In this document: piece by piece, positions 1-7,630 of the stretch
How positions within the stretch are numbered: position 1 is the stretch's first letter
How the letters are laid out: every line of letters starts with the position of its first letter
Assembly (NCBI RefSeq): GCF_000974985.2
Contig: NZ_LAVA02000097.1
Span: 1-64,000, forward strand
DNA from: Streptomyces mangrovisoli
Lineage (GTDB): Bacteria; Actinomycetota; Actinomycetes; Streptomycetales; Streptomycetaceae
Length of the DNA stretch: 64,000 nucleotides
Reading direction: 5' to 3'
Position numbers and translations under genes: made by a program
Notes under the pieces: generated by a model
Told to the model about the DNA's origin: nothing
The model's input: only the letters and a program-made list of their open reading frames with translations
The model's database searches: none

Positions 1-2
1 TT

Positions 3-236
3 GGCGGGCCGTCATGCAAGATCGAGGCTAGTTGTTTTTCGGGCACGCCGACTAGGCGAACCCATGAATCACGTAAGGAGAGACTAAATACGAGGTTAAT
101 AAAGATCGTCAAGAGCGCTTTACTCTTTGATTTCGCAACACGAAAAGGCAAGAAAGAGGCCATCTTCCGTCATCTTGACCGTATGGGAACCAAGAAGCCG
201 GTCAGTATTCACACATCCCCAACACGGACAAAATGA
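3..236 (+). CDS. C-terminal part of an unidentified protein entering from the left edge
   Basis: One frame is open from base 3 to a TGA at 234-236, about 77 codons, and enters from outside the window. The stretch is clearly AT-richer than its surroundings and uses codons rare in Streptomyces (AAA, ATA, and two TTA codons). The product is basic, with a Lys/Arg-rich centre around 'FATRKGKKEAIFRHLDR'. I recognise no family. A terminator hairpin starts 23 bases after the stop, which supports a real gene end. The composition suggests acquired DNA. The alternative is chance openness in AT-rich non-coding sequence. Confidence 0.35.
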   Translation, partial: GGPSCKIEASCFSGTPTRRTHESRKERLNTRLIKIVKSALLFDFATRKGKKEAIFRHLDRMGTKKPVSIHTSPTRTK

Positions 237-258
237 TCACCGTCGGGAGGCGAGATCT

Positions 259-280
259 GCCTGCCCAGGCAGGCCTTTTT
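259..280 (+). terminator. Rho-independent terminator with U-tract
   Basis: GCCTGC (259-264), loop CCAG, GCAGGC (269-274), then CTTTTT: a classic intrinsic terminator. U-tract terminators are uncommon in Streptomyces, and this one lies in the AT-richer island just after the partial gene that stops at 236. Confidence 0.65.
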
Positions 281-628
281 CTTGATCATCAGCTTGGTGG
301 GTGCTAGAGTCCCGCGCGTCAGCGTTACGCCGGAAGGGACCTTTGCGTAGGCATTTCCGCCTCACGGAAAATACGCGCGCGCAGTCCGGCCGCCATGAGC
401 CGTCTGCGTAGACCGATCACCCTTCGGCGATACCTCATTGAACTGGCCAAAATGGCCGGTAATTGTCGCCTCCTCGCGGTGCGGCGCCACTTCCGGTCCG
501 GGGGTGAGGCGAGCCGATGTTCGGCCGGAGTGTCCCGCACAACCGCCAACGGCGTCGCGAGCGTCGTGGAACAGGGCGCGCCGGTGCGCGGGGGCGATCA
601 GGTCATGGGTCGGCCCATGACCGTGTGT
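281..628. other. Intergenic, no gene seen
   Basis: This lies between the terminator and the convergent 3' end of the Stealth gene. Frames open here have no recognisable family or start signal. Composition returns to Streptomyces-like GC from about base 300. Confidence 0.5.
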
Positions 629-2446
629 TCAGACAGCGGGGTGAGCCGTGGTCCGCTCGTAGCGGCTGGGGAAGGGAAAGTACGCCTCCAGGAAGGCGTG
701 GAGCTCGGCAGCGACCTTCTCCTGCTGTTCCGCGGGGGTGTTGACGTCGTTGAGGCAGAAGAAGTCGAACCCGCGGCTCGCCGACAGCTCGGCCATGCGG
801 TCTGCGGCCTCGGGACGGGCCACGTCGATGTAGCGCAGCTTGAACCTCCCCGGCACGGCGCGGCCGGTGAGGTAGGCGTGGTGGTGGTGCAGGGAGGCGC
901 CCATGGCGATGTCGGTGGTGGCACGGAAGCGGGAGCGGCTGGTGCGTGCGACGTCCTCCGTGAACCGCTCCTCGATGTCCCGCATGACGGACCGGATCTG
1001 CGGGTGTGGCGTGTGCATGAACTTGTTCACGGTGAACTGCCCGTGCTCGTCGAGCAGGAGGCGCCGCACGTTCTTGCCGGCCGCGTTCGGCGCGGGCTCG
1101 TCCGGATGCGGGGCGCCCAGGCCCAGTTGGAAGGGCGAGAAGGGGAGCTTGGCGACGCCGTTGCCGTAGAAGAAGTGACCGGCGGTCACGGGGCGGCCGA
1201 GGAAGACGTCGTCATTGAAGTAGAGGTAGTGCTCCGACAGGCCCTCGATGTGGTGGAGCCGGGTGCCTATGGCGTGGGAATTGAACACCGGCAGGGCGGT
1301 GGGGTCGTCGAAGATGTCCTTGTGGTCGACGACCTGGATGCCGGAGGCGTGGATGTCGAGCCAGTGGGGGGTCTGGCCGTCGGTCACGATGTAGACATTG
1401 CGCACGAACGGGGCGTACATCTGCAAGGAACGCAGGGAGTACTTCAGTTCGTCGTGGCTGGTGTAGCGGGAGGCGCCGGTTTCGCGGGCGTGGATGCGGG
1501 GGGCGGCCGCCGCCCCGCGGCCGCGATGCTCCTGCCGCTTGGCGGCGTGCACGGGGTCGTCGCCGTCGACCCAGGTGTAGACGACGTCGACCGGGAAGTC
1601 GACCGTGCCGATGACGGGCTGGTGGAAATCTGCCCAGGTGGGGTACGTGCGCCCGGCTATCTCGCGGGCGGCCGGCTCAAGCCCGGAGGCGGGCACGACG
1701 TCGGATACGGCGTTGGCACGCGGGGCGACCAGAGCCCCGGCGAGCACCGCGGGCGGGGCCTGGGTGTGGAGGGTGGCTATGCGTTCGGCGGCACGCTCCT
1801 CGCCGCGTTCCTGCGCGGCGAGGAGCTCGTCCCCCTCTTGCCAGAACTCCACGTCGCAGCCCTGAGAGAAGCCCGCGAGCACCTGGTCCGCGGGGCCGAG
1901 CAGGATCTCGGCGAAGCGGATGGTCCCGCCGCGCTTGAGGGCGGCGGGCAGGGCGCCGTCCGCGTACAGCGCGGCCCCGGCGGGCCACGCCTCCTTGCCG
2001 GGCCTCATCGCGTAGAGCGCGGTCGACCCGTACAGCTCTCGCATGGCGTCCAGCAGCGCCTTGCGGTCTCGCAGGCGAATGCCGACCACATGGCGCAGCG
2101 GCGAGCGGCCGGGTACGAGGAAATACTCCACGCCCGCGTGCTCCAGGGCGTCCGCGACCAAGGACAGGTTGCGGGCCGACGCCGCGGCGGCCGTGAACGC
2201 CGTGACCCTGCGGCCGACGTAGGTGCCGCCTCCGGCCTGGACCTCTGCCAGGGCGGCGTCGTCCTGCAGCAGCTTCCCGCGACGGGCCGCGGTCCTGGCG
2301 GCCCGATCCCGCTCGGCCGCCGTTCGCTTCGCCTCGGCCGCCTGCGCCACGGCCCTCCGACGCCGCTCCTGGCGCTCCCGCTCCCGGCGCTCACGGACGG
2401 GGGCGGGCAGGAGCAGCTCTCCCGCGGTCTTCAGGCGTGACGGCAT
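629..2446 (-). CDS. Stealth-family sugar-phosphate transferase
   Basis: The 605-residue protein carries the conserved Stealth regions. One is 'DVVYTWVDGDDP', the second runs through 'SRYTSHDELKYSLRSL' and 'VRNVYIVTDGQ', and the third contains 'YLYFNDDVFLGRP'. A fourth, His-containing region lies near the C-terminus. Members of this family transfer hexose-1-phosphate from nucleotide sugars to build phosphodiester-linked capsule or cell-wall glycans. The first ~110 residues are rich in Arg, Ala and Glu and look like a coiled extension. The ATG at 2446 has GGAGG about 12 bases upstream. It is a single-gene unit, with no other glycan genes adjacent. The family is clear; the acceptor glycan is unknown. 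Confidence 0.88.
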   Translation of the reverse strand: MPSRLKTAGELLLPAPVRERRERERQERRRRAVAQAAEAKRTAAERDRAARTAARRGKLLQDDAALAEVQAGGGTYVGRRVTAFTAAAASARNLSLVADALEHAGVEYFLVPGRSPLRHVVGIRLRDRKALLDAMRELYGSTALYAMRPGKEAWPAGAALYADGALPAALKRGGTIRFAEILLGPADQVLAGFSQGCDVEFWQEGDELLAAQERGEERAAERIATLHTQAPPAVLAGALVAPRANAVSDVVPASGLEPAAREIAGRTYPTWADFHQPVIGTVDFPVDVVYTWVDGDDPVHAAKRQEHRGRGAAAAPRIHARETGASRYTSHDELKYSLRSLQMYAPFVRNVYIVTDGQTPHWLDIHASGIQVVDHKDIFDDPTALPVFNSHAIGTRLHHIEGLSEHYLYFNDDVFLGRPVTAGHFFYGNGVAKLPFSPFQLGLGAPHPDEPAPNAAGKNVRRLLLDEHGQFTVNKFMHTPHPQIRSVMRDIEERFTEDVARTSRSRFRATTDIAMGASLHHHHAYLTGRAVPGRFKLRYIDVARPEAADRMAELSASRGFDFFCLNDVNTPAEQQEKVAAELHAFLEAYFPFPSRYERTTAHPAV

Positions 2447-3394
2447 GACGGGTCCGGTTCCTCCTCACCAGCGGGCCGGACACCTCGGCCGACCCGGGCC
2501 AACAAGATCACTGAGAGCGCGACGAGCATATTAAGCAGACTTCCGGTCCCCGGTCACCACGGTGATCAAGAACCCTTGGCGACCGCAATGATCGCGACCG
2601 AAGGAGGTTGCCGTCCCCATGGGCAGCAGCCCGCGCCTCCGGCGTCGAGCGGGGATGGATGGCCCATTCAAGGAGACAGCCCACCCGCAACTTCGGGGAG
2701 ATTACGTGAAGCAGCCATTCACATTATCTCCGCAACTCGGTGCGAGATGAAATTTCCCTCGCGATCCCGCACCGCAGGATGGCTGGAATGCATCCGTGCA
2801 GCGCTTGCGGCTGCCGTACGGATACCGGACACATGTAGACGGCAGCGACAATATACGAGAATGCCGGAAATCTAGAATTGCCCCCATACACCTGGATCCG
2901 GGCCGACTGCAGCCCGTCACGGGGCGCGACCGTCCTTCCGGCCCCGATCCGCCCAGACCTGCTCATGGCTCGACGGCGCCGCGAGTCAGACCATGGCCTG
3001 GTGCGAGTCTCACCGCGCCCCGACCACTACACGCGACGCGGTTCACGGTCCACACGACGCTCGTTCACGATCAACCGCGGGGGCTCGGCAGTTCTTGGAA
3101 CCGTATGGACGCCGCCCGCCCGGCCAGGGGCGGTTCCTCCGATACCGCAGCGCCACGGCGGAAGCAGCGCCTCTTGCGCCGGAGGAACGCCAGAGCCGTA
3201 TTGCCGCAGAGGGCACCACCCGGGTACCGGATCGCGTGGCTGACGACTGGGTCGCCACGCGCGATGTCCCGCCGGAGCCGGCATCGCCGACGCGGGCACG
3301 GCGAGCGACGCAGGCGCACCATGACAGCGGCCCGGCACCCATCGCCCACCCGCGACCTCACCGGTCCTGCACCCGGCGACGGCGAGCGCCGAGT
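2447..3394. other. 948-bp intergenic region, no gene supported
   Basis: This lies between the Stealth start and the TetR stop. Several long frames exist on both strands, but they are Arg/Pro-rich and show no motif or ribosome site. Bases 2700-2890 are AT-richer than the flanks and may hold the Stealth promoter or a decayed gene. I saw no strong hairpin. Confidence 0.5.
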
Positions 3395-4108
3395 TCAGGC
3401 ACCGGCCTGCAGCCGCAGCCCCGCCAGCGTCAGGTCCAGCGCGGAGCGGAACTGGTCGACGTCGTCGTGGCCGTCGAACTCGTCGACGATCTCGTGCACG
3501 AACGGGAAGTCCTCGGGGTCGAGTTCACGCCAGGCCTCGGCGAAGCGGCCGAGGAATTCCTCGCGGGTCGCCGCCCCGTCGAGGATCTCCTGCGGCGGTT
3601 CCTGGCCCATGTCGACGGCGGAGCCGACGACGACCCCCACGACCGCGGAGACGGCATGGAAGCGCTGGTGCGCGGTGAGGTTCAGGCGCAGGGTCTGCCG
3701 GCCGAGCTTCTCGTACAGGCGCAGGGAGTTGCCCTGGACGTCGACGTTGCGCATGAAGTAGGCGCCGAGCCAGGGCCGGCGCACGATCGCGCCGAACAGT
3801 GTCACGGCCATCGCGCGCAGGTCGTCGATCGGGTCGTCGCTGCCCGGTAGCCGCTCGACGTCGGACAGTACGGCGCCCATCACGTGGTCGGTGGCGCGGT
3901 CGAGGAGCTCCTCCTTGCTCGCCACGTACCAGTAGATGCTGGCGACGCCGCCGCCGAGGCGCTGCGCGAGCGCCCGGAAGGTGAGCGCCGGCGCCCCGGC
4001 CTCGTCGAGCAGGGCCACCGCCTCGGTCAGTACGGACTCCATCGAGTGCGAAGCCCGTCGGCGTCCCGCTCCGGAGCGGCTCTGCAGGCCTGTCATGGCT
4101 TCCGTCAC
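3395..4108 (-). CDS. TetR/AcrR-family repressor of the adjacent exporter
   Basis: The 237-residue protein has an N-terminal helix-turn-helix ('TFRALAQRLGGGVASIYWYV', then 'ASKEELLDRATD') and an all-helical ligand-binding C-terminal domain of TetR_C type. It starts at GTG 4108; an in-frame ATG at 4096 would remove four residues. It is divergent from the DHA2 exporter at 4203, and the 94-bp gap holds three near-identical repeats. The family logic is a repressor of the exporter and of itself, released by the exported drug or metabolite. The ligand cannot be read from sequence. Confidence 0.9.
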   Translation of the reverse strand: MTEAMTGLQSRSGAGRRRASHSMESVLTEAVALLDEAGAPALTFRALAQRLGGGVASIYWYVASKEELLDRATDHVMGAVLSDVERLPGSDDPIDDLRAMAVTLFGAIVRRPWLGAYFMRNVDVQGNSLRLYEKLGRQTLRLNLTAHQRFHAVSAVVGVVVGSAVDMGQEPPQEILDGAATREEFLGRFAEAWRELDPEDFPFVHEIVDEFDGHDDVDQFRSALDLTLAGLRLQAGA

Positions 4109-4127
4109 CTCGCTGTTTGCGTCGTAC

Positions 4128-4187
4128 CGAACGTTGTTCTATCGTATCGCATCGTACGCTGTTCGATACCCGTACGGCGTTCGATAG
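4128..4187. promoter_or_regulatory. Three operator-like repeats between tetR and exporter
   Basis: Three 17-bp copies of the pattern CGwACGnyGTTCkATns start at 4128, 4153 and 4171. GTATCG (4144-4149) and CGATAC (4164-4169) form an inverted repeat around the middle copy, and CTATCG (4139-4144) pairs with CGATAG (4182-4187). Placement between divergent starts fits TetR binding over both promoters. Confidence 0.65.
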
Positions 4188-4202
4188 GAAGGACCTGTTG
4201 CC

Positions 4203-5675
4203 ATGACCACCGCCACGCTTCAAACCTCCTCACCACGCACCTACCCGTCCTTGCGCGCGGCGTGGATCCCTCTGGCCGCCCTGTGCCTGGCCTTTTTCGT
4301 CGAGATGGTCGACAACACGCTGCTGTCGATCGCCCTGCCCACCATCGGCCGCGACCTCGGCAGCGGGACCACCGCGCTGCAATGGGTCACGGGGGCGTAC
4401 TCGCTCACGTTCGGCGGCCTGCTGCTGACCGCTGGGTCGATGGCCGACCGGCTCGGCCGCCGTCGCGTTCTGCTGACCGGACTCGCGGTGTTCGGCTCGG
4501 TGAGCCTGTGCGTCGTCCTCGTCAGCACGGCAGGCGAGCTCATAGCCCTGCGGGCCGTGCTCGGCATCGCCGCCGCCGCGATGGCCCCGATCACGAACTC
4601 GCTGGTCTTCCGCCTCTTCGACGACGCGGCCCTGCGCATGCGCGCCATGACGGTGATGATCGTCGTCGGCATGTCCGGCTTCGTGCTCGGACCGCTGCTC
4701 GGCGGCACCGCGCTGGCCCACGTGCGCTGGGAATGGCTGCTGGTCGTGAACGCCCCGATCGCGCTGATCGCCTGCATCGGCGTCCGGCTCGGCGTCCCGG
4801 CCGACCGGCCCGAGGACCTCACCAAGGACGCCCTCGACCTGCCGGGCGCCGCCCTGAGCATCACCACCATCGGGCTCGCCTGCTACGCGATGACCAGCGG
4901 CGTCGACCACGGCTGGCTCTCCGCGGCCACCCTCGCGTCGGCCATCGGCGCCGTCGCGGCCGCGATCGCGTTCGTACGGCACGAGCGCCGCAGCGCGGCG
5001 CCCATGCTGGACCTGCGCCTCTTCTCCAACGGGACCGTCCGCGGCGCCACCCTCGCGCAGACCGGCACGTCGATCGCGATGGCCAGCGTGATGTTCGGGC
5101 TGATCCTCCACTTCCAGTACGCCTACGGGTGGAGCCCGGTGCGGGCCGGCCTCGCCAACCTGCCGATCATCGTGACGATGCTCGCCGCGACTCCCCTGTC
5201 CGAGTGGCTCGCGCGCCGGTTCGGCCACCGCATCGCCTGCCTGGTGGGCGCGGCCTGCCTGGCCGGCTCACTGGCCGGCCTCGCCTGGGGCGTGGACCAC
5301 GGCTACGCCGCCATCGCCGTCTGCATGGTGCTCATGACCGTGGGCCTGCGCACCGTGATGACGATCTGCGCGGTCGCACTCGTCGACGCCATGCCGAGCA
5401 ACCGCACCTCCATCGGCGCCGCCCTCAACGACACCGCCCAGGAGGTCGGCTCCAGCATCGGCACCGCCATCGTCGGCACCCTGATCGCCGCGCTGGTCAC
5501 CACCCAGCTCCCCGCCGGCACCTGGAACGGCGACCTCGTCGCCTCCTTCTTCCACGGCGAACGGATCATCTACGGCCTCCTGGCGGTCCTCGTCGGCCTG
5601 ATCGCGGCCGGCGGCGCGCTGAGCCTCACCAACTCGCGCAGCACCGAGGAACATCCCGCCGAGGAAACGGCCTGA
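4203..5675 (+). CDS. MFS drug exporter, DHA2 (14-TM) type
   Basis: The 490-residue membrane protein begins in TM1 with the family motif 'FFVEMVDNTLLSIALPTIG'. The loop motif 'GSMADRLGRRRVLLTG' and 'RAVLGIAAAAMAPITNSL' are typical of proton-driven DHA2 multidrug exporters. The ATG at 4203 follows GGAAGGA. It sits beside the divergent TetR gene and probably answers the same signal. The substrate is unknown; antibiotics, dyes or an endogenous metabolite are the usual classes. Confidence 0.92.
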   Translation: MTTATLQTSSPRTYPSLRAAWIPLAALCLAFFVEMVDNTLLSIALPTIGRDLGSGTTALQWVTGAYSLTFGGLLLTAGSMADRLGRRRVLLTGLAVFGSVSLCVVLVSTAGELIALRAVLGIAAAAMAPITNSLVFRLFDDAALRMRAMTVMIVVGMSGFVLGPLLGGTALAHVRWEWLLVVNAPIALIACIGVRLGVPADRPEDLTKDALDLPGAALSITTIGLACYAMTSGVDHGWLSAATLASAIGAVAAAIAFVRHERRSAAPMLDLRLFSNGTVRGATLAQTGTSIAMASVMFGLILHFQYAYGWSPVRAGLANLPIIVTMLAATPLSEWLARRFGHRIACLVGAACLAGSLAGLAWGVDHGYAAIAVCMVLMTVGLRTVMTICAVALVDAMPSNRTSIGAALNDTAQEVGSSIGTAIVGTLIAALVTTQLPAGTWNGDLVASFFHGERIIYGLLAVLVGLIAAGGALSLTNSRSTEEHPAEETA

Positions 5676-5688
5676 CGGCCGCAGGCCG
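5668..5688 (+). terminator. Hairpin over the exporter stop codon
   Basis: CGGCCTG (5668-5674) and CAGGCCG (5682-5688) form a perfect 7-bp stem with a 7-base loop at the stop codon. There is no U-tract, as is common for GC-rich actinobacterial terminators. Confidence 0.35.
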
Positions 5689-5740
5689 AATGAACCCTGT
5701 CGGCGCAGCGTCGGTACACCTCCAGGGACGGCGCACACTG

Positions 5741-5793
5741 GGCGGTGGTTCACAGGGCGTGCAGTTAGGCGGTGGTTCACAGGGCGCGCAGTT
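5741..5793. repeat. 26-bp direct repeat at the 3' end of the kinase gene
   Basis: Two copies, 5741-5766 and 5768-5793, differ at one base. The right copy contains the kinase stop codon and last codons; the left copy lies just beyond it, as if the gene end had been duplicated in tandem. Confidence 0.85.
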
Positions 5794-7630
5794 CCACCCG
5801 CACCCAGTCCTGGGACCAGCTCTCCGTCCAGCAGCGCGGTTCGCCGTCGACCACGGCTGCCACCTGGACAGCGCCGTCGCGGGCTTGGTGCAGCGCGAGA
5901 GGCCCGGCCTCGCCGGTGTCCAGGTCCTGCTCGACCCGGGGGGCGGAGCTGTCCATCGTCAGCGTCACCCCGGCCGGACCGGCATGGACGCGGACGATGC
6001 CCTGGTGGACGCTGTGCAGCGTCGTGCACCCGCCCGTCGCCGTACGGTCGTTCAACACCACCCAGGCCGATCCGGAGTGATGCCGTGTCAGGTGGTACTC
6101 GACGCCGTCCTCGCCGAGCACCCACGCCTCCAGCTCGCCCCAGCTGCGGTTGAGCGCGAGGGAGCCGTCCACCGCGGGCACCCGGCAGACCTGCGCGCGG
6201 TGCGGTTCGGCGGCGCCGGGCGGCCACGTCCAGTGCCAGACCCCGTCAGCGCCGGTGACCAGTACCGCAGGCAGACCGTGGGCGTCCCAGGTCGCGCCGA
6301 GCACCCGGGAGCCCGGCGCTGTCGGCACCGTGTGCCCCCGCGGCGCGTAGCCCTCGGCGGACAGCGTGAGCAGGGCAAGGCCGCCCGGGGTCGCCGTCCA
6401 GAGCAGCGTCTCACCCCGCGGGGAGACCAGGGCCGCGACGCCCCGCGCGCCCTCGGCCAGGTGGGGCCGCCATGCGCCGCCGTCGTCGTTGTCGTCGTTG
6501 TCGGAAGCGGTGCCGGCCCACAGCACGCCTGCGTCGTCGACCGCGGCCGCCACCAGCCGCCCGAGGCCGTCGCGGACCAGGGCCAGGTCGCGGGCGGTGC
6601 GCGGCCCGCCGGGCTGTGCGGGCAGCGGGTCCGCGGGGGAGCCCTCCGCCCCGGCGGAGACGTACCAGCGCAGTCCCGTGTCGCCGCCGGTGACGGCGAC
6701 CGGACGGTCGTGGGCGTCCACGGCGATCGCCAGGCAGGTCTGACGACGGTCCGGTTCCGCCCCGACCAGGTCCACCAGCCTCCGGCCCCACTCGGTCAGC
6801 GGCCGGGCACGCGTGCCTCCCTGCTCCCCGAGGACCTCCATCAGGCAGTCGATCACGGCGTCCGAATAGCCCGCCCCGGCGAGCCGGCCCGGCGCCGCGG
6901 CGGCGACGTCGCTGAGCTCCTCGTCCGGATGGATCGACTGATGGGGCAGTAGCAGGACCCGGGCGAGCACGCCCACAGCCCGCCGGTCCTTCCCGGTGGT
7001 CGGCAGCGCCCCCTTGGCCTCGGCGTCCGCGTACCCGGCGGTGGCGATCGGCACGGTGATCGCGCGGTTCAGGCGCCACAGGAACGTCAGGTCGATCAGC
7101 AGCACGTTGCCGGCCGAGTCGACCATGACGTTTCCGGCGGAGATGTCGCGGTGCACCCACCCTTCCCGGTGGAGGTCGTCGACGATCTCGCACAGACCCA
7201 CCAGCACCCGCAGCCGCTCCGCCGGAGAAGCCGTGCAGTCGCGCGCCCAGTCGTCCAGGCGGGAGGCGTCGTTCGCCCAGGCGCCGATCAGGTACAGCCC
7301 GCGGTCCTTGGCGGGCCGTCCTTCAGGGTGCGGCTGCGGCCCCTCCACCACGTCGGAGCGGACCAGTCCCCTGACATGGTGGATCTGCAGCACGTCGTGG
7401 AAGCTGTCGTTCCAGCGTGCGGTCCACGCCCGCAGGTCCTCCTCGGTCGCGCAGAACTTCGAGTGAAGCACCTTGACCGCGTGGAACTGTTCGTGACCGT
7501 ACCGGTTCTGGCGGACCGCCTTCCACAACTCCCCTTCGCCGCCGCTGGCGATGTGTTCGACCAGCCGGAACTCGTCGGGTCGTTCCCACGGTCCCAGGGT
7601 CTGGCCCGGCTGCCAGACGGGCTCGTTCAT
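5777..7630 (-). CDS. Ser/Thr protein kinase-like protein with C-terminal repeat domain
   Basis: The 617-residue protein has a kinase fold in its first ~270 residues. A Gly-rich loop lies at 27-38 ('IASGGEGELWKA') and the ATP lysine is K53. The catalytic loop is 'VHRDISAGNV' (D162, N167). The metal-binding motif is DLT (180-182) instead of DFG. Residues ~310-617 carry repeated strand-like units with Trp and Gly, suggesting a beta-propeller sensor. No membrane segment is seen, so it is probably cytosolic. Its ATG overlaps the stop of the vWA gene (ATGA). It is last in a five-gene operon containing an FHA protein, so its product may be the phosphothreonine read by that FHA domain. Key catalytic residues remain, so activity is plausible but unproven. 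Confidence 0.8.
   Translation of the reverse strand: MNEPVWQPGQTLGPWERPDEFRLVEHIASGGEGELWKAVRQNRYGHEQFHAVKVLHSKFCATEEDLRAWTARWNDSFHDVLQIHHVRGLVRSDVVEGPQPHPEGRPAKDRGLYLIGAWANDASRLDDWARDCTASPAERLRVLVGLCEIVDDLHREGWVHRDISAGNVMVDSAGNVLLIDLTFLWRLNRAITVPIATAGYADAEAKGALPTTGKDRRAVGVLARVLLLPHQSIHPDEELSDVAAAAPGRLAGAGYSDAVIDCLMEVLGEQGGTRARPLTEWGRRLVDLVGAEPDRRQTCLAIAVDAHDRPVAVTGGDTGLRWYVSAGAEGSPADPLPAQPGGPRTARDLALVRDGLGRLVAAAVDDAGVLWAGTASDNDDNDDGGAWRPHLAEGARGVAALVSPRGETLLWTATPGGLALLTLSAEGYAPRGHTVPTAPGSRVLGATWDAHGLPAVLVTGADGVWHWTWPPGAAEPHRAQVCRVPAVDGSLALNRSWGELEAWVLGEDGVEYHLTRHHSGSAWVVLNDRTATGGCTTLHSVHQGIVRVHAGPAGVTLTMDSSAPRVEQDLDTGEAGPLALHQARDGAVQVAAVVDGEPRCWTESWSQDWVRVELRAL

Noticed and set aside
395..2440. 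681-codon plus-strand frame opposite the Stealth gene
   Set aside because: Low-complexity Val/Gly/Glu/Arg translation with no motif; it mirrors the codon bias of the true minus-strand gene.
3884..6952. 1022-codon plus-strand frame
   Set aside because: Arg/Pro/His-rich shadow crossing the TetR gene, the DHA2 exporter and the kinase; both recognised frames are elsewhere.
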